Assembly (NCBI RefSeq): GCF_040802235.1
Contig: NC_133167.1
Coordinates: forward strand, 16,484,501 to 16,548,500
Length of the DNA stretch: 64,000 nt
DNA from: Manis javanica
Lineage: Eukaryota > Chordata > Mammalia > Pholidota > Manidae
Reading direction: 5' to 3'
Shown: positions 41,401 to 50,040 of the stretch, in pieces
Layout: each line of letters opens with the position of its first letter
Position numbering within the stretch: position 1 is the stretch's first letter
The notes under the pieces: generated by a model
Seen by the model: only the letters and a program-made list of their open reading frames with translations
Told to the model about the DNA's origin: nothing
Databases searched by the model: none
Translations under genes and position numbers: made by a program

Positions 41401-44400
41401 TAGGAGACGGTCAAGGCTGCAAGACACAGGCTAAGACCCGCTGGGGGCCCAGGAGAGCTTGGGGCCACAGGACAAGGCCGGGAATACAGGCGCGTTCCGT
41501 GTTTCCGGGGGGAGGCGAGAGCTCAGGGCCTCCAGAACAGGTAAACCGCCAAACCTGTTACCAAGTAGCTCCCGCGTAGGCCTGAAAGCCCAGAAGGTCA
41601 GTTCTCCAGCAGGGAATATTTGTAGTTTGTAACGAATGCCTTCCCTGACATTCCCTCCCCTTGATGCAAAGTTATTCTTCAAGAGTTTTCCTTACACGGT
41701 GGAGCACACACTCGCTGCCGGACGGGAGGTCAGGAGCCCGGGCTGGGATGGTGGCGGTGGGTGGCTGTGCTCCGCTCCGGGTCCCGTCGCTCCCCGCTCG
41801 GCACATGCACTCGGGCGTCCAGGCCCGGCTCGCCGCGCGCAGAAGACCGCACCCACAGCCTAGCGCTCCTGGTCGCCCCCTCCTCCCTCCCGCGGAGCAG
41901 GCAGCCTTCAAGGCGCCCGAGCGCCCTCCCTCCGGGCGCCTCCGCCCTCCTCCCTGGGTTTACCTCATTTGCATTCCCCTGGCTCCCGGCTCCTCGGCAA
42001 AGTGACCTCCGCACACAACACCGCGAGAGGCTTCCACACCACGGAGGGAGACACTGCCGCCGCCGCGGCCGGGAAGGGGCGAGGGGGTGCGAGCCGGGAC
42101 GGCTGGGCGGGAGGCCAGAGGAGGTGGCTGCAGGGCCGGGAGCGGTAGGCGAGCCGGGCAGCAGCGGGAAGGGCCTTGTGCCGAGGGATACAGAGGGATT
42201 CCGACAGGATTTGAACCCGCGACCTCCGATCCTCAGAGGGGCGGGAGTGGGACGTGGTGGTCAGCACCTAGTCGGCAACGTTGCGCCCCAGAAACGGAAC
42301 CCCTGCTTGGAAGCCGGGGCTCCCCAACAGCCTGCTCCCCTTACCCCGCACTCCCGGTGGAGAAGGGCCAGCCCTGCAGAGCAGCCACCCAGGAGCCCCC
42401 AGCACTCCCGAGGGCCTGCCCAGCCCCCGTCCCTGCTCCCTCGGCCCGCCGAGCCGCCTCCCCTCCCCCCACTTGGTATTTACACCTTTCACACATTTGT
42501 AAGCTATTATCCTGTCCACGCTTAGTCACCGCTGAGCCAAGCGCCACGGATTTAGCTCCTTTAATCTTTCCTCCTAAATCAATCCTCCATTTCCCCTTAA
42601 TCATGCCGTGGCTCCTCTCTGAACTCTTGCTGCTGCCTCGGCTGCTGCAGACTATGCCTGTCTCTCTGGAACTGCTCCCCCTCTAACCCAAAACGGCTGT
42701 CCCAAGGGCATGATGAACATTTGGGCGGTGGGCTGAATTTCCAGCGCTTCCAGCCCCAGCTTGAGAAGTGCAGACACCCCCTTCCCTAACGGAAAAGACG
42801 GGAGCACTCTGAATTTTGCTATCTCCACCCTCCAGGTCTCTGTCCTCCTCCTGCCTCCCACCCCCACCCCTCTGGGATGGCTCCAAGACCCTAAGCCTCC
42901 ACCATGATTTGCCAAAAAAAAAACTCAGGCCTCCTGTCCGCTGTTCTGGCTGTCCCCACTCCCTCTGTCCAGCTGGTCTAAAACGGTGGCATTGCCTAGA
43001 GATCCTGGAAGGGCAGGGAAATACTGATAACTCACCAGCCTGAGGCTACCTTCTCCCCTGCCCCAGGGTGGCTGTCCGTCTCTCACTTACCACCCTGTCT
43101 CCAGCCCGCATTCGCTTCCCTGCTCTGCCAGTGGGACCTCCTGACTCGGGGGCAGCAACCTGAGCAGCCATGAGGCTCAGAACTCCTAGGACTTCTGGGG
43201 TGCTCTTGCCTCCCTGCCCCCCATTCCTGGTCCTTCAACCCCCGGCCGGAGCCTGGCAGAAGCAGCACTGCTGCCAGCCATGAGAGAGGTCGGATTCTTC
43301 CCTGCAGAAGGGCAGGGGTGGGGGGTCCAGGAAGGCGCCAGGGTAGGGGAGAAAGAGGGAAGACAGGAGGGGGACGTGCGTGGGCCATTTCTTCAAATGC
43401 TAATCAGCATCTTCCGGCAGTGCCACGAGAAGCTGAGCTGATAATGAGCCCAGCTCGGGGCTGATTCCTGATTAATGAAGAGGCCACAGGGCTGCTGAGT
43501 GGGGCCGGATGGGGCACATCCCTCGTGACCCTCCCCGCTGCCCTCGCAGACCAGCCCTCTGGAACAGTAACCGCCTGCGCCGTGGCCCCTCCGCCGCACC
43601 ACTCAAATGCCTTCCTCCAATTCCACTGGCCAATGGGAAGCAGCCAGGCTGAGCGCGCCCCCTTCAGGAGGGCGTGAGGGGCAGCAGCCAGGGGCCGGGG
43701 CGAGCACACTGTGTTCTGCAATCTGAGTTGTAAATAGCTTTCAAGGAATTTTTTTTCGTTTTGTTCAGGAAATTTTTTATTAATCAAGATTTGAGGCTTC
43801 TCTGGACAAACTGGGAACCCCCCAACGCTGGGCATCTCTGACCGTAGGGTAACAGCTGGGGCAGAGGGCTCACTTCGTAAGTGATCTTTAGTTCTCCTCA
43901 CACCACCCATCCCTATTAGTGCCCTTCCCTACCTAACCTGCTTGCTCCTAAGGCAGGACCACCCCTGAACTAGATACTGAACTAAATGTTCCCAAGTTTT
44001 ATGCCTTGAGAAGATGGGACCAGAGGGGACAGGGGGTTGGACGGGTCAGAGATACGTTCATCTGATAGATAAGAGGCCTGGACCAGCCGACCAGCCTCAG
44101 TGGGAACTCCTCCCTTCCTGTGTCTAGGGGGCAAGAGGCAGGATCCTGCAGAGGCAAGGACAGAGAGTTGGGGTGTTTGTGGAGTAGCACCTCCTCCAAC
44201 CAACAAGGTAGTAGAGATTACCAGTACTGGCCGGACCCCACCAGGGAAGGGGGTGGGCTCGGGAGGAAGCTTGGAAGGAAGGCAGGCTGTTGCTGAGGGG
44301 CCTCGGAGGCTGGGGAAGCCAGAGAGGGTGAGAAGGCTCGCCTGCAGCTCGCCTTGCGTCAGAGCTGTCCTGGATGGCAGCTGGGGTGGGGCGGGGGGAG

Positions 44401-47400
44401 GAAGGAGGAGGGCAGGGAGGGGCACTGCCCAGCTGGAAGAGGCCTTGTCTAATTGTGCCTGATTAGTAGAGAGGAAGAGAAGAGGGCGAGTGATTAATAG
44501 TCACGGCAGTCACCAGTGTGTGGGGAAGGAGGGCTGGGAGGGGAGGGAAGTCTGAGAGCCGAGAGATGGAGACAGTGAAGCACCCACAGGTCCCTGGTTA
44601 CCTGCCCCCCTAGGGGCTGCCTGGACCCCTGAGAACCCTACAGAGTGGGGCTGGGTCCTGACCCTGACTCCTCAAGGATTCTCCCCTTCCCCCATGCCTC
44701 AGTCTTCCCAACAATGGACTGGAAAAGACCAAGGTCATGTCCTGTATGTGGAAGAAAGGTGAATCTGCTCATATGGTGTTTTCAGACACCTTGATGTCCC
44801 CAGACACAAGCCCTATCCTCACCTCAACCTGGGGCCTCAGCCCAGAGATTAGGTGGCTGGACTTCCAGTCATAGCCCACAACCATCAGCTTGTATCCTTT
44901 GCTCCCAGTTGTAATTCCTAGCCCTGTCTAATCTGGCAGTCAGAACCTTGTTCTGTGACCACCTGGAGCCGCACTGTCCAGTGCAGCAGCCACTAGTCAT
45001 GTGTAGCTATTTGAATGGAACAATCATTTTCTCTGTCTTACCAATCACATTTCAGAGGTTCAATAGCCAGTGTGGCTAGTGACTGCCATGTTGGACAGTA
45101 CAGATACAGAACACGTCCATCATCACAGAATGTTCTGTGGGAGCACTGATCTCTACTGTGTGTGTGCACACTCCTGCATATATGCACGCATGATGAACAT
45201 TTGGGAGGGTTGGATAGCACAGGAATGCTGTAATAGGGGAGGGGAGGGGGAGGGCCAGAGGGTCAAGAGGAGGGGAAGGCTAGGTGATGGGGAGCAGAGA
45301 AGATGCCGGCACATGGGTCAGAAAACAGCAGGTGGTACTGGGGACAGTCAGGTAAGAGAGGCAGGAGGTGGGGTGGTGGCATTTATGACAGCTGACACTT
45401 CCAGAGTACACACTGTGTGCATGCTGGGCAGTGTGCTAAGCTCTTTGCAGCTATCTCTAATCTTCATAACCACCTGAATTTTTTAGGTTCTGATGTTTGA
45501 TTCAGTGAATACAGAAACTAATTTTCACAGAAGCTTTTTTGACTTCTCCAAGGATATACAGCTTAAAGGGTAGAGCCAAGGTTCGAATCCAGAGGTCTGG
45601 CTCCAGGACCCACACACTTGACCGCTGCACCATACAGTCCCCAGCTGAGAGGAGATGCTGAATTTTAGAGCCACCCTTGCATTTTATAGCTAAAGAAATG
45701 AAGCCTAGGGAGAAAGAGTGATTTCTGCCTTTTAGTAAGGGGGCAGGCTGAGAGCAAGCCGCAGGGGGGAAAGTGTGAGGCCCAGCGCACTGGGGTGGGG
45801 GCAGCTGATGGTGGTAGCAATTGGGGAGGAAGGCAGAGAACATACAGGTGTTGTTGAAGCAGGATGTGGAGGGGGCGTGGGTTGGTATGAGATGAGTTTT
45901 GTGGGGAGAGCAAGAGGAGAAGAGATGGGGCCAGCATTCCCACCACCCAGGAGCCCCTCTCTTCTCTCTCCCTCCTTCCCTCCTCTCCATTCTCCAAACC
46001 TTGCCCACCTGCCTGCCTCATCCCTTAAGCCTCTCCAGCCTCCTTCAGCCCAGAGTGGCCTTGCTCTAAGCTCAGGCTCTTACTAGCCATGCACCTCGTT
46101 TGGCAATTAATCCTGGCACCTCATGACAGTGCTTGTATGGCTGGTTAACTCTTGCATCTTTGGTTAAGCTTTAGAGTATCCCTATTCCCACTCCAGCCAC
46201 GAGACAGTAGGCTGCCTGAGGACAGGGACTGGGCACCTGGGCATGCCTTCTTCGTTTTCCCCACACACCACCTTGCGGGAAGCCTGGCACATAGTAGGCA
46301 TTCAGCATGCCATGTTGATTGAGTGAGTGGGTGACTATTAGGAGTCAGTGAGGGATATTATGGGGCGTGGGGGTAAGAGCGATTGCGGTGGTAACAGAAG
46401 CAAGAACAGCAGCTTAGGGGACTGGGGGAGGGTGCATTACCCGGAGTAAAAATAGGCTGGAAAATGTGACATTTATTAACTTGGATTCCAGAGGAAAGGT
46501 CACAGCAGAGTGGGGAGTGGGAAGGAGGAAACAGGGAAAGCAACAGAAAACACTTACAGCCCCTTACACAAAGCCTGTCCCTGTCACCCACCATCTCACC
46601 ACCATGCTCTGGCAGGTCACCCTCCAACTGGTCCCTGTACCCATCTCCCCTCCAGAGCTCCCAGGTCCCCATCGTGCTCTCCATGTTCTCACTGCAGAGT
46701 CTGTTTTGGCCCTCATGTTCCCGCCAGAGAGCCCACGTCTCCGTCTCTATACCCCTTCTTCAATCTTGCCCCATTACACACTCCTGTCTTCCCTAGTGCC
46801 ATGTACCCCTATCCCAACCCATAATCCCAGGCCTTGGGGAATCTGCACAGACTCAGCCCTAGAATGCCAGGCTCAAGAGAGTGACACTCAGCACGCGGGA
46901 TGTGGGCAGAGGGTATGGGGTCCAGGCTGGATGAGATACAGGGGAAACAGGGTCCAAAAGGGAACTGCTGTCCCTCAGTGCTTGCTTTGCCCCTCTGCCC
47001 CTCAGCCTCAGTCTTGAGACCTACTGTCCTCTCTCCAGCTGTACAGATAGAAGGGTCTGTGGGAGGTCTACCCTCCCACACCCTGCTATCCCCAAGATTC
47101 AGAGAGACTCCCTGTTCCCAGAGCCTCCAGGCACCTCCTCTTCTCCTGGAGCAGAAGGGAAACCCCTGCCTCTCTCACCTTCCTTTTTGCCCTCTCCATT
47201 TCTTTCTCCCCTCCCCACACTGAGCTTTCCTCACACTTTCCCTTCCCTTTCCACCCCCAACCAGGGCCTGAGAAGCAAGCTCTGTAGCTCAGGGACACAA
47301 AGCCCCCATTGATTTCTGCCCCAGCAACTGCTGAGACTGGGCTCTGTCACTCTCAGCTCAGAGGGGCGAGGATCCCAGACAGAGGAGCCGCATGGATCCA

Positions 47401-49521
47401 GAGGCCACGCTCGCCCTCTGTACTCCACCTCCTTGGGGACTATCGCAGCCCTGGCTTCGGGAGTGGTGATCTTGCCTAGAAGAGGAGATGTATAACCGGA
47501 CAAGCACCCAGTGGCTCTCAAATCCTCTCACAACACAGTCCTCTCCTCCTTCATTACTTCCTCTATTTCTACCCGACTCCCCCATACCATGGCAGGCGGA
47601 CCCCGAGACTGCAGGCATAGTGGGGGCCAGGAACCTAGTGGTAGTGTGTTTCCTGGTGAGACTGAGGCAGTTAATGAGAACCTGGGTCATAAGGAGGGGA
47701 AGTCCCCCATCTCTGGGGCTGGCATCTGGGCACCATGTTGATGCCACACATTTGCATATGCACTGGGCAGTGGTCACAAGGATGGAAACCGACACGCACA
47801 CAGTGCTGGAAGTAAGCTGTGGACTAGGGCCAGGCATCTCAAGCACCAGGAATAATAGATACCCCATGACTATGGATGAATGGAGCACACACATACAGAC
47901 AGCATACAAGACACACCCCTCACCTCACACACCTGACTGTGGGAGGGCAGCCCAAGCTGATACTCTCTATGCCCTGTGAGAGGTGTGTGTTTGTGTTCAC
48001 ACATATGTGAGAGATGGCGCCAGCAGTCCCCCATGAGGAGCAGGCATTGAGATGAATGAGGGGTGGTCACAAGAGGAGACAGCATCCACAGCATTACCCT
48101 GTCCTCAGCAGCTAAGTAAGAGCTGGGATGTGGACCCAGAGATGAGTAGCTCTCTAGGTGTGTGGGTGTGCAGGTGTGCACGCGAGTGTAGTGACAGGGA
48201 CACTGAGTGTGTGTGAGAGGGAGTGTGTAGGAAACTGTGTCCCTGAGCTGTAGGCATGTGTGTATGTGCACGCGCTGGGCAGCAGTGAGGGTGAGACATG
48301 CACATGAGAGTGAATGAATGATTCTCAGTGGAAGAGCCAGAGCCCGGCAAGGGAGAAGCAAGAACCAGGAAAACAGAGGGAGGGAAATCAGGAGAAGCCA
48401 GAGAGGCAGCATGAAAGAGGGATGTGTGAGAGAGTGTGAAAGGGGGTGTGTGTGTGAGACTCAGAGATAGAGAAGAGACACTGGTCCCCAGTGTCCACAA
48501 AGCTCAGTTCTCTCCGGCCTGCCGGTGGGGCCAGTTCCCCAAGAGGCAGCCCTGACTCCCTCCCTTGCTGGGGCCCCCAGAACACCATCTTCCCATCACC
48601 CTTCTTTGGTGAGGAGAAGACTTGGTCTTGTCTTGGCATGGTGCATCCCTTCCCTGCAAGCTGAGCAGCTTCAGGGCCCTGGGGCCCAGGCCAGACCCCT
48701 GGCCCCAGTCTTGGGTGCTGCAGCAGCCACAGAGCCAAGAAGAGGAGCAGCAGGGTAAGCCCCTGTGAGAGTGGCTGGGACGCCCAGGGAAACACCAGGC
48801 TTGGGAGACACAAGGCCAACCTCTGGTGGTGGAAGGAAGGGAGGGAAGCTCTGTTGAGGATGCCCCTGCACACCACTGCCCCCGCCCCCAGCAGCTCCTG
48901 GCCACCCCCAGGCCCGGCAGGCCAGCTGGCAGCACTCACCACAGAGAAGTTGCTGGCGGAGCAGTGATGCCCACTGAAGTTGCAGCTCTTGAGCATGTCA
49001 GCAAGCTGGTGGCCAGTGCGGTTGAGGATGTCTACCATGTCTGGCTCCGGGTAGCGAAGGCCAGCGGCACGGTGCCCATCCCGGTCTTTGGGGGGCAGCC
49101 CTGTCAGATTGGCCAGGTGGAAGATGTCGGCGTCGCTGAGTGCTGAATGCCGGAAACGGTTGATGTTGCAGAGGGTGACAGCTGGGAAGCCAGCCACTGG
49201 GGCTGGGGCAGCAGGGTCCATTGCCACCAGGTGAGGCCGGGTCAGGTAGCCCTGGGCCAGGCCGGCTGCCTGGTACAGGAAGGTGGCCAGTGAGGTGAGT
49301 AGGGCCAGTGCCCAAAGGGTTCTGCGAAGTCCATGGGGGCCTGGGCCACAGGCCCTGCCCAGCCCGTGCAGAGTGCTGGTGCTCGCAAAGGTGGCCAGGT
49401 CCCGGGGGGCTGCTGTCCCCCGCGCAGCCCCCAGGAGGCTCTGCTCATCCCCTGCCTCTTTCTCCTTGGGTTTCGCATCCTCTTCTGCAAATTTGATTTT
49501 GCACACAATCTCGATCGGCAT
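29309..49521 (-). CDS. ASIC4: Acid-sensing ion channel subunit 4
   Basis: DEG/ENaC family subunit of the nervous system and pituitary. Known data: ASIC4 alone is not proton-gated and modulates other ASICs. Coding exons in transcript order: 49521-48940, 34751-34607, 34508-34381, 34191-34029, 33512-33456, 31494-31341, 30272-30181, 30098-30019, 29697-29593, 29422-29309, total 1620 nt, i.e. 539 residues, the shorter human isoform length. Visible: the gating HG dipeptide at 52-53 (STLHGLG), TM1 about 69-89, a large Cys-rich extracellular domain with glycosylation sequons, the selectivity triplet GAS at 452-454 in [19 protein letters not shown] (TM2), and the tail ending GGLFEDFAC. Intron 1 is 14 kb. 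Intron 8 uses a GC donor. Confidence 0.96.
29593..29697 (-). CDS. ASIC4: ASIC4 exon 9: cytosolic tail
   Basis: 35 codons, phase 0-0. [13 protein letters not shown] through LGLQELKEQ. Confidence 0.94.
29698..30018. other. ASIC4: ASIC4 intron 8 with GC donor
   Basis: 321 bp. The minus-strand 5' end reads gag|gcaaga and the 3' end ccccaag|gtg. No GT donor near 30018 preserves the conserved DYIYE-VSW junction. Confidence 0.85.
30019..30098 (-). CDS. ASIC4: ASIC4 exon 8: pore and TM2
   Basis: 80 nt, 27 codons with the shared G. Carries the selectivity filter GAS and TM2. The exon must end after DYIYE, where the next bases are gcaaga, a GC-type donor, not gt. Confidence 0.93.
30181..30272 (-). 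CDS. ASIC4: ASIC4 exon 7
   Basis: 92 nt. [20 protein letters not shown] to YGLSALL, the region leading to TM2. Confidence 0.95.
30273..31340. other. ASIC4: ASIC4 intron 6
   Basis: Includes the first copy of a 126-bp repeat (30927-31052). Otherwise no clear element. Confidence 0.55.
30927..31052. repeat. Direct repeat copy 1
   Basis: Same orientation as 32233-32349. The first 40 bases differ at two positions and the last 42 at about five, mostly transitions; the middle has indels. Not a family I recognise. Confidence 0.8.
31341..31494 (-). CDS. ASIC4: ASIC4 exon 6
   Basis: 154 nt, phase 1 to 2. [20 protein letters not shown] through [10 protein letters not shown]. Flanked on both sides by copies of one direct repeat (30927-31052 and 32233-32349). 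Confidence 0.94.
31495..33455. other. ASIC4: ASIC4 intron 5
   Basis: Contains a gatg-type simple repeat near 31874-31912, direct-repeat copy 2, an L2 relic at about 32690-33030 (ccctccaagtctcagctaat, aggaatcctccctgccttc), and an (AATG)n run at 33027-33066. Confidence 0.65.
32233..32349. repeat. Direct repeat copy 2
   Basis: Partner of 30927-31052 on the other side of ASIC4 exon 6. It starts aggatgctcagcattttga and ends gcactgaacagctcccag. Confidence 0.8.
33456..33512 (-). CDS. ASIC4: ASIC4 exon 5, 57-nt micro-exon
   Basis: Phase 1-1, encoding [18 protein letters not shown]. Acceptor tttcag, donor gtccgt. The long alternating CA/TG tract begins about 60 bp away in the preceding intron. Confidence 0.92.
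33580..33960. repeat. Long alternating CA/TG-rich tract
   Basis: About 380 bp dominated by cacatg, gcatgcatgc, acacac and tatgcata: alternating purine-pyrimidine, with Z-DNA and cruciform potential. Lies in ASIC4 intron 4. It creates long open frames on both strands that are not genes. Confidence 0.85.
34029..34191 (-). CDS. ASIC4: ASIC4 exon 4: Cys-rich ectodomain
   Basis: 163 nt, phase 0 to 1. [15 protein letters not shown], then [20 protein letters not shown] with clustered cysteines conserved across ASICs. Confidence 0.95.
34381..34508 (-). CDS. ASIC4: ASIC4 exon 3
   Basis: 128 nt, phase 1 to 0. [20 protein letters not shown] through FVSCQEQR. Confidence 0.95.
34607..34751 (-). CDS. ASIC4: ASIC4 exon 2
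   Basis: 145 nt, phase 0 to 1. Begins [18 protein letters not shown] and ends YLPIWRET. Confidence 0.95.
34752..36400. other. ASIC4: ASIC4 intron 1, exon-2-proximal part
   Basis: L2-type LINE relic at about 35080-35790 (ttcctggaatgcttcccaac, aagtctcagcttaagtgttc). The rest is unique. No alternative exon seen. Confidence 0.55.
36410..36620. repeat. MIR-type SINE relic
   Basis: gatgagaaaatcacagctca and gatttgcacaaggtcacaca with cagctaattggtgggagtg: the MIR core in ASIC4 intron 1. Confidence 0.8.
37080..37221. mobile_element. MER5A-like hAT DNA transposon relic
   Basis: aatgcttctcaaactttaaa at the left, ggggatcttgttaaaatgca and gattctgattcagcaaatgt inside, and gaccacactttgagtagaa at the right, in MER5A order. 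Confidence 0.75.
37735..37950. repeat. MIR-type SINE relic
   Basis: acatgagattagtattatcg, agaaagctcagagagggaat and tgaaggcacacagcaagta. Another lies at about 36950-37075. Confidence 0.7.
38530..39150. repeat. Pyrimidine-rich degenerate repeat in ASIC4 intron 1
   Basis: ctggcctg / ctctggcct recur with ctgtctctc and tctgtctcc at irregular spacing. C/T-rich on the plus strand, unlike either flank. Confidence 0.45.
39460..41640. other. ASIC4: ASIC4 intron 1, central part
   Basis: MIR relics at about 40140-40330 and 40400-40520. An ancient repeat lies at 40770-41030 (gtggcaggcactgtgcttgg, aacatgtttattgagccacc). About 41060-41640 is unique. Confidence 0.6.
41700..42280. promoter_or_regulatory. 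CpG island inside ASIC4 intron 1
   Basis: CpG density is sharply higher than in the flanks (gcccggctcgccgcgcgcag, ctgccgccgccgcggccggg). Could be an alternative or antisense promoter or an orphan island. No exon can be assigned. Confidence 0.55.
44965..45150. mobile_element. hAT-type DNA transposon relic
   Basis: gccactagtcatgtgtagct, atagccagtgtggctagtga and catgttggacagtacagata fit a common mammalian hAT family with inverted tag-cca wording at both ends. Exact family not assigned. Confidence 0.6.
45385..45640. repeat. MIR-type SINE relic
   Basis: gtgtgcatgctgggcagtgt, ctctaatcttcataaccacc and aaggttcgaatccagaggtc in MIR order. Confidence 0.65.
48940..49521 (-). CDS. ASIC4: ASIC4 exon 1: N-terminus, TM1, proximal ectodomain
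   Basis: 194 codons, ATG at 49521. [20 protein letters not shown], the HG motif, TM1 ([20 protein letters not shown]) and ectodomain to NFSV. The donor is gtgagt at 48939-48934. The frame stays open past it for 184 codons, but that is intron. Confidence 0.96.
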
Positions 49522-50040
49522 CTGTCCCCGGCTTCTGGGACCAGCCAGAGCCTCCCTGCCCCTGTCCCTCCCTGGCCAGCAAACCCCTGGTGCCCTCCGG
49601 AGTGGCGGTGGTGGCAGCGGCTGCTCTTCTAAACTCAGGGCAAGCGGGAGGAGGACAGGGACAGGGTGGGGGCCCGAGGTGGGGAGTCACTCCCACTCCC
49701 AGCAGCTCCGCAGCCCTGGTGCTGCCTCTGCTGTGCCTCTGCTGCCGCTTGTCTCTCTCCTCGATCGTCTCCTTGTGGCTTCCCTTATCAGCACCAGCAC
49801 AGCTGTCAGCCCCTGCGTGTGTCCCTGCGAGCGAGTGAGCGAGGGAGTGAGAGCTGCTCCGCCACGCCGTGCAGCCTCAGCCGCTCCGCTCAGCATGTGC
49901 TCCGGAGCCCACCCCATGCTTAATAATTCAGGACATGTCAACAGCGTTCCACCAGCGGCATGGGCGGCAGGAGCCAGGCCAGGGGAGGGGGCAGCCCCCA
50001 GCCCAGGACAGGGATTCCCCATCTCTTCCTGAGCTTTCAT
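49522..50040 (-). promoter_or_regulatory. ASIC4: ASIC4 5' leader and core promoter region
   Basis: Sequence upstream of the start codon. A TATATATAG box (minus strand, plus 50062-50070) would place transcription start near 50035 and give a leader of about 510 nt, which would contain upstream ATGs. A REST/RE1-like half-site pair lies at 49787-49807. Confidence 0.4.

Larger units (their letters stand above)
42281..48939. other. ASIC4: ASIC4 intron 1, exon-1-proximal part
   Basis: Mostly unique. Motif clusters at 43380-43480, 43715-43800 and 44445-44515, a hAT relic at about 44965-45150, a MIR at 45385-45640, an L2 tail at 46180-46330, and GT-rich sequence at 48150-48470. Confidence 0.55.

Noticed and set aside
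42190-42280. Functional tRNA gene on the minus strand
   Set aside because: The B box is good, but the anticodon loop lacks U33, the anticodon stem has mismatches and the acceptor cannot pair without using T-stem bases.
41761-42525. 254-codon open frame on the plus strand
   Set aside because: Caused by GC-rich CpG-island sequence with few stops; Pro/Arg/Ser-rich, no homology recognised, antisense to ASIC4 intron 1.
48388-48939. Extension of the ASIC4 exon 1 frame past the donor
   Set aside because: The donor gtgagt at 48939 and the conserved SV-VYTRYG junction show the exon ends at 48940. The rest is intron, though an intron-retention isoform cannot be excluded.
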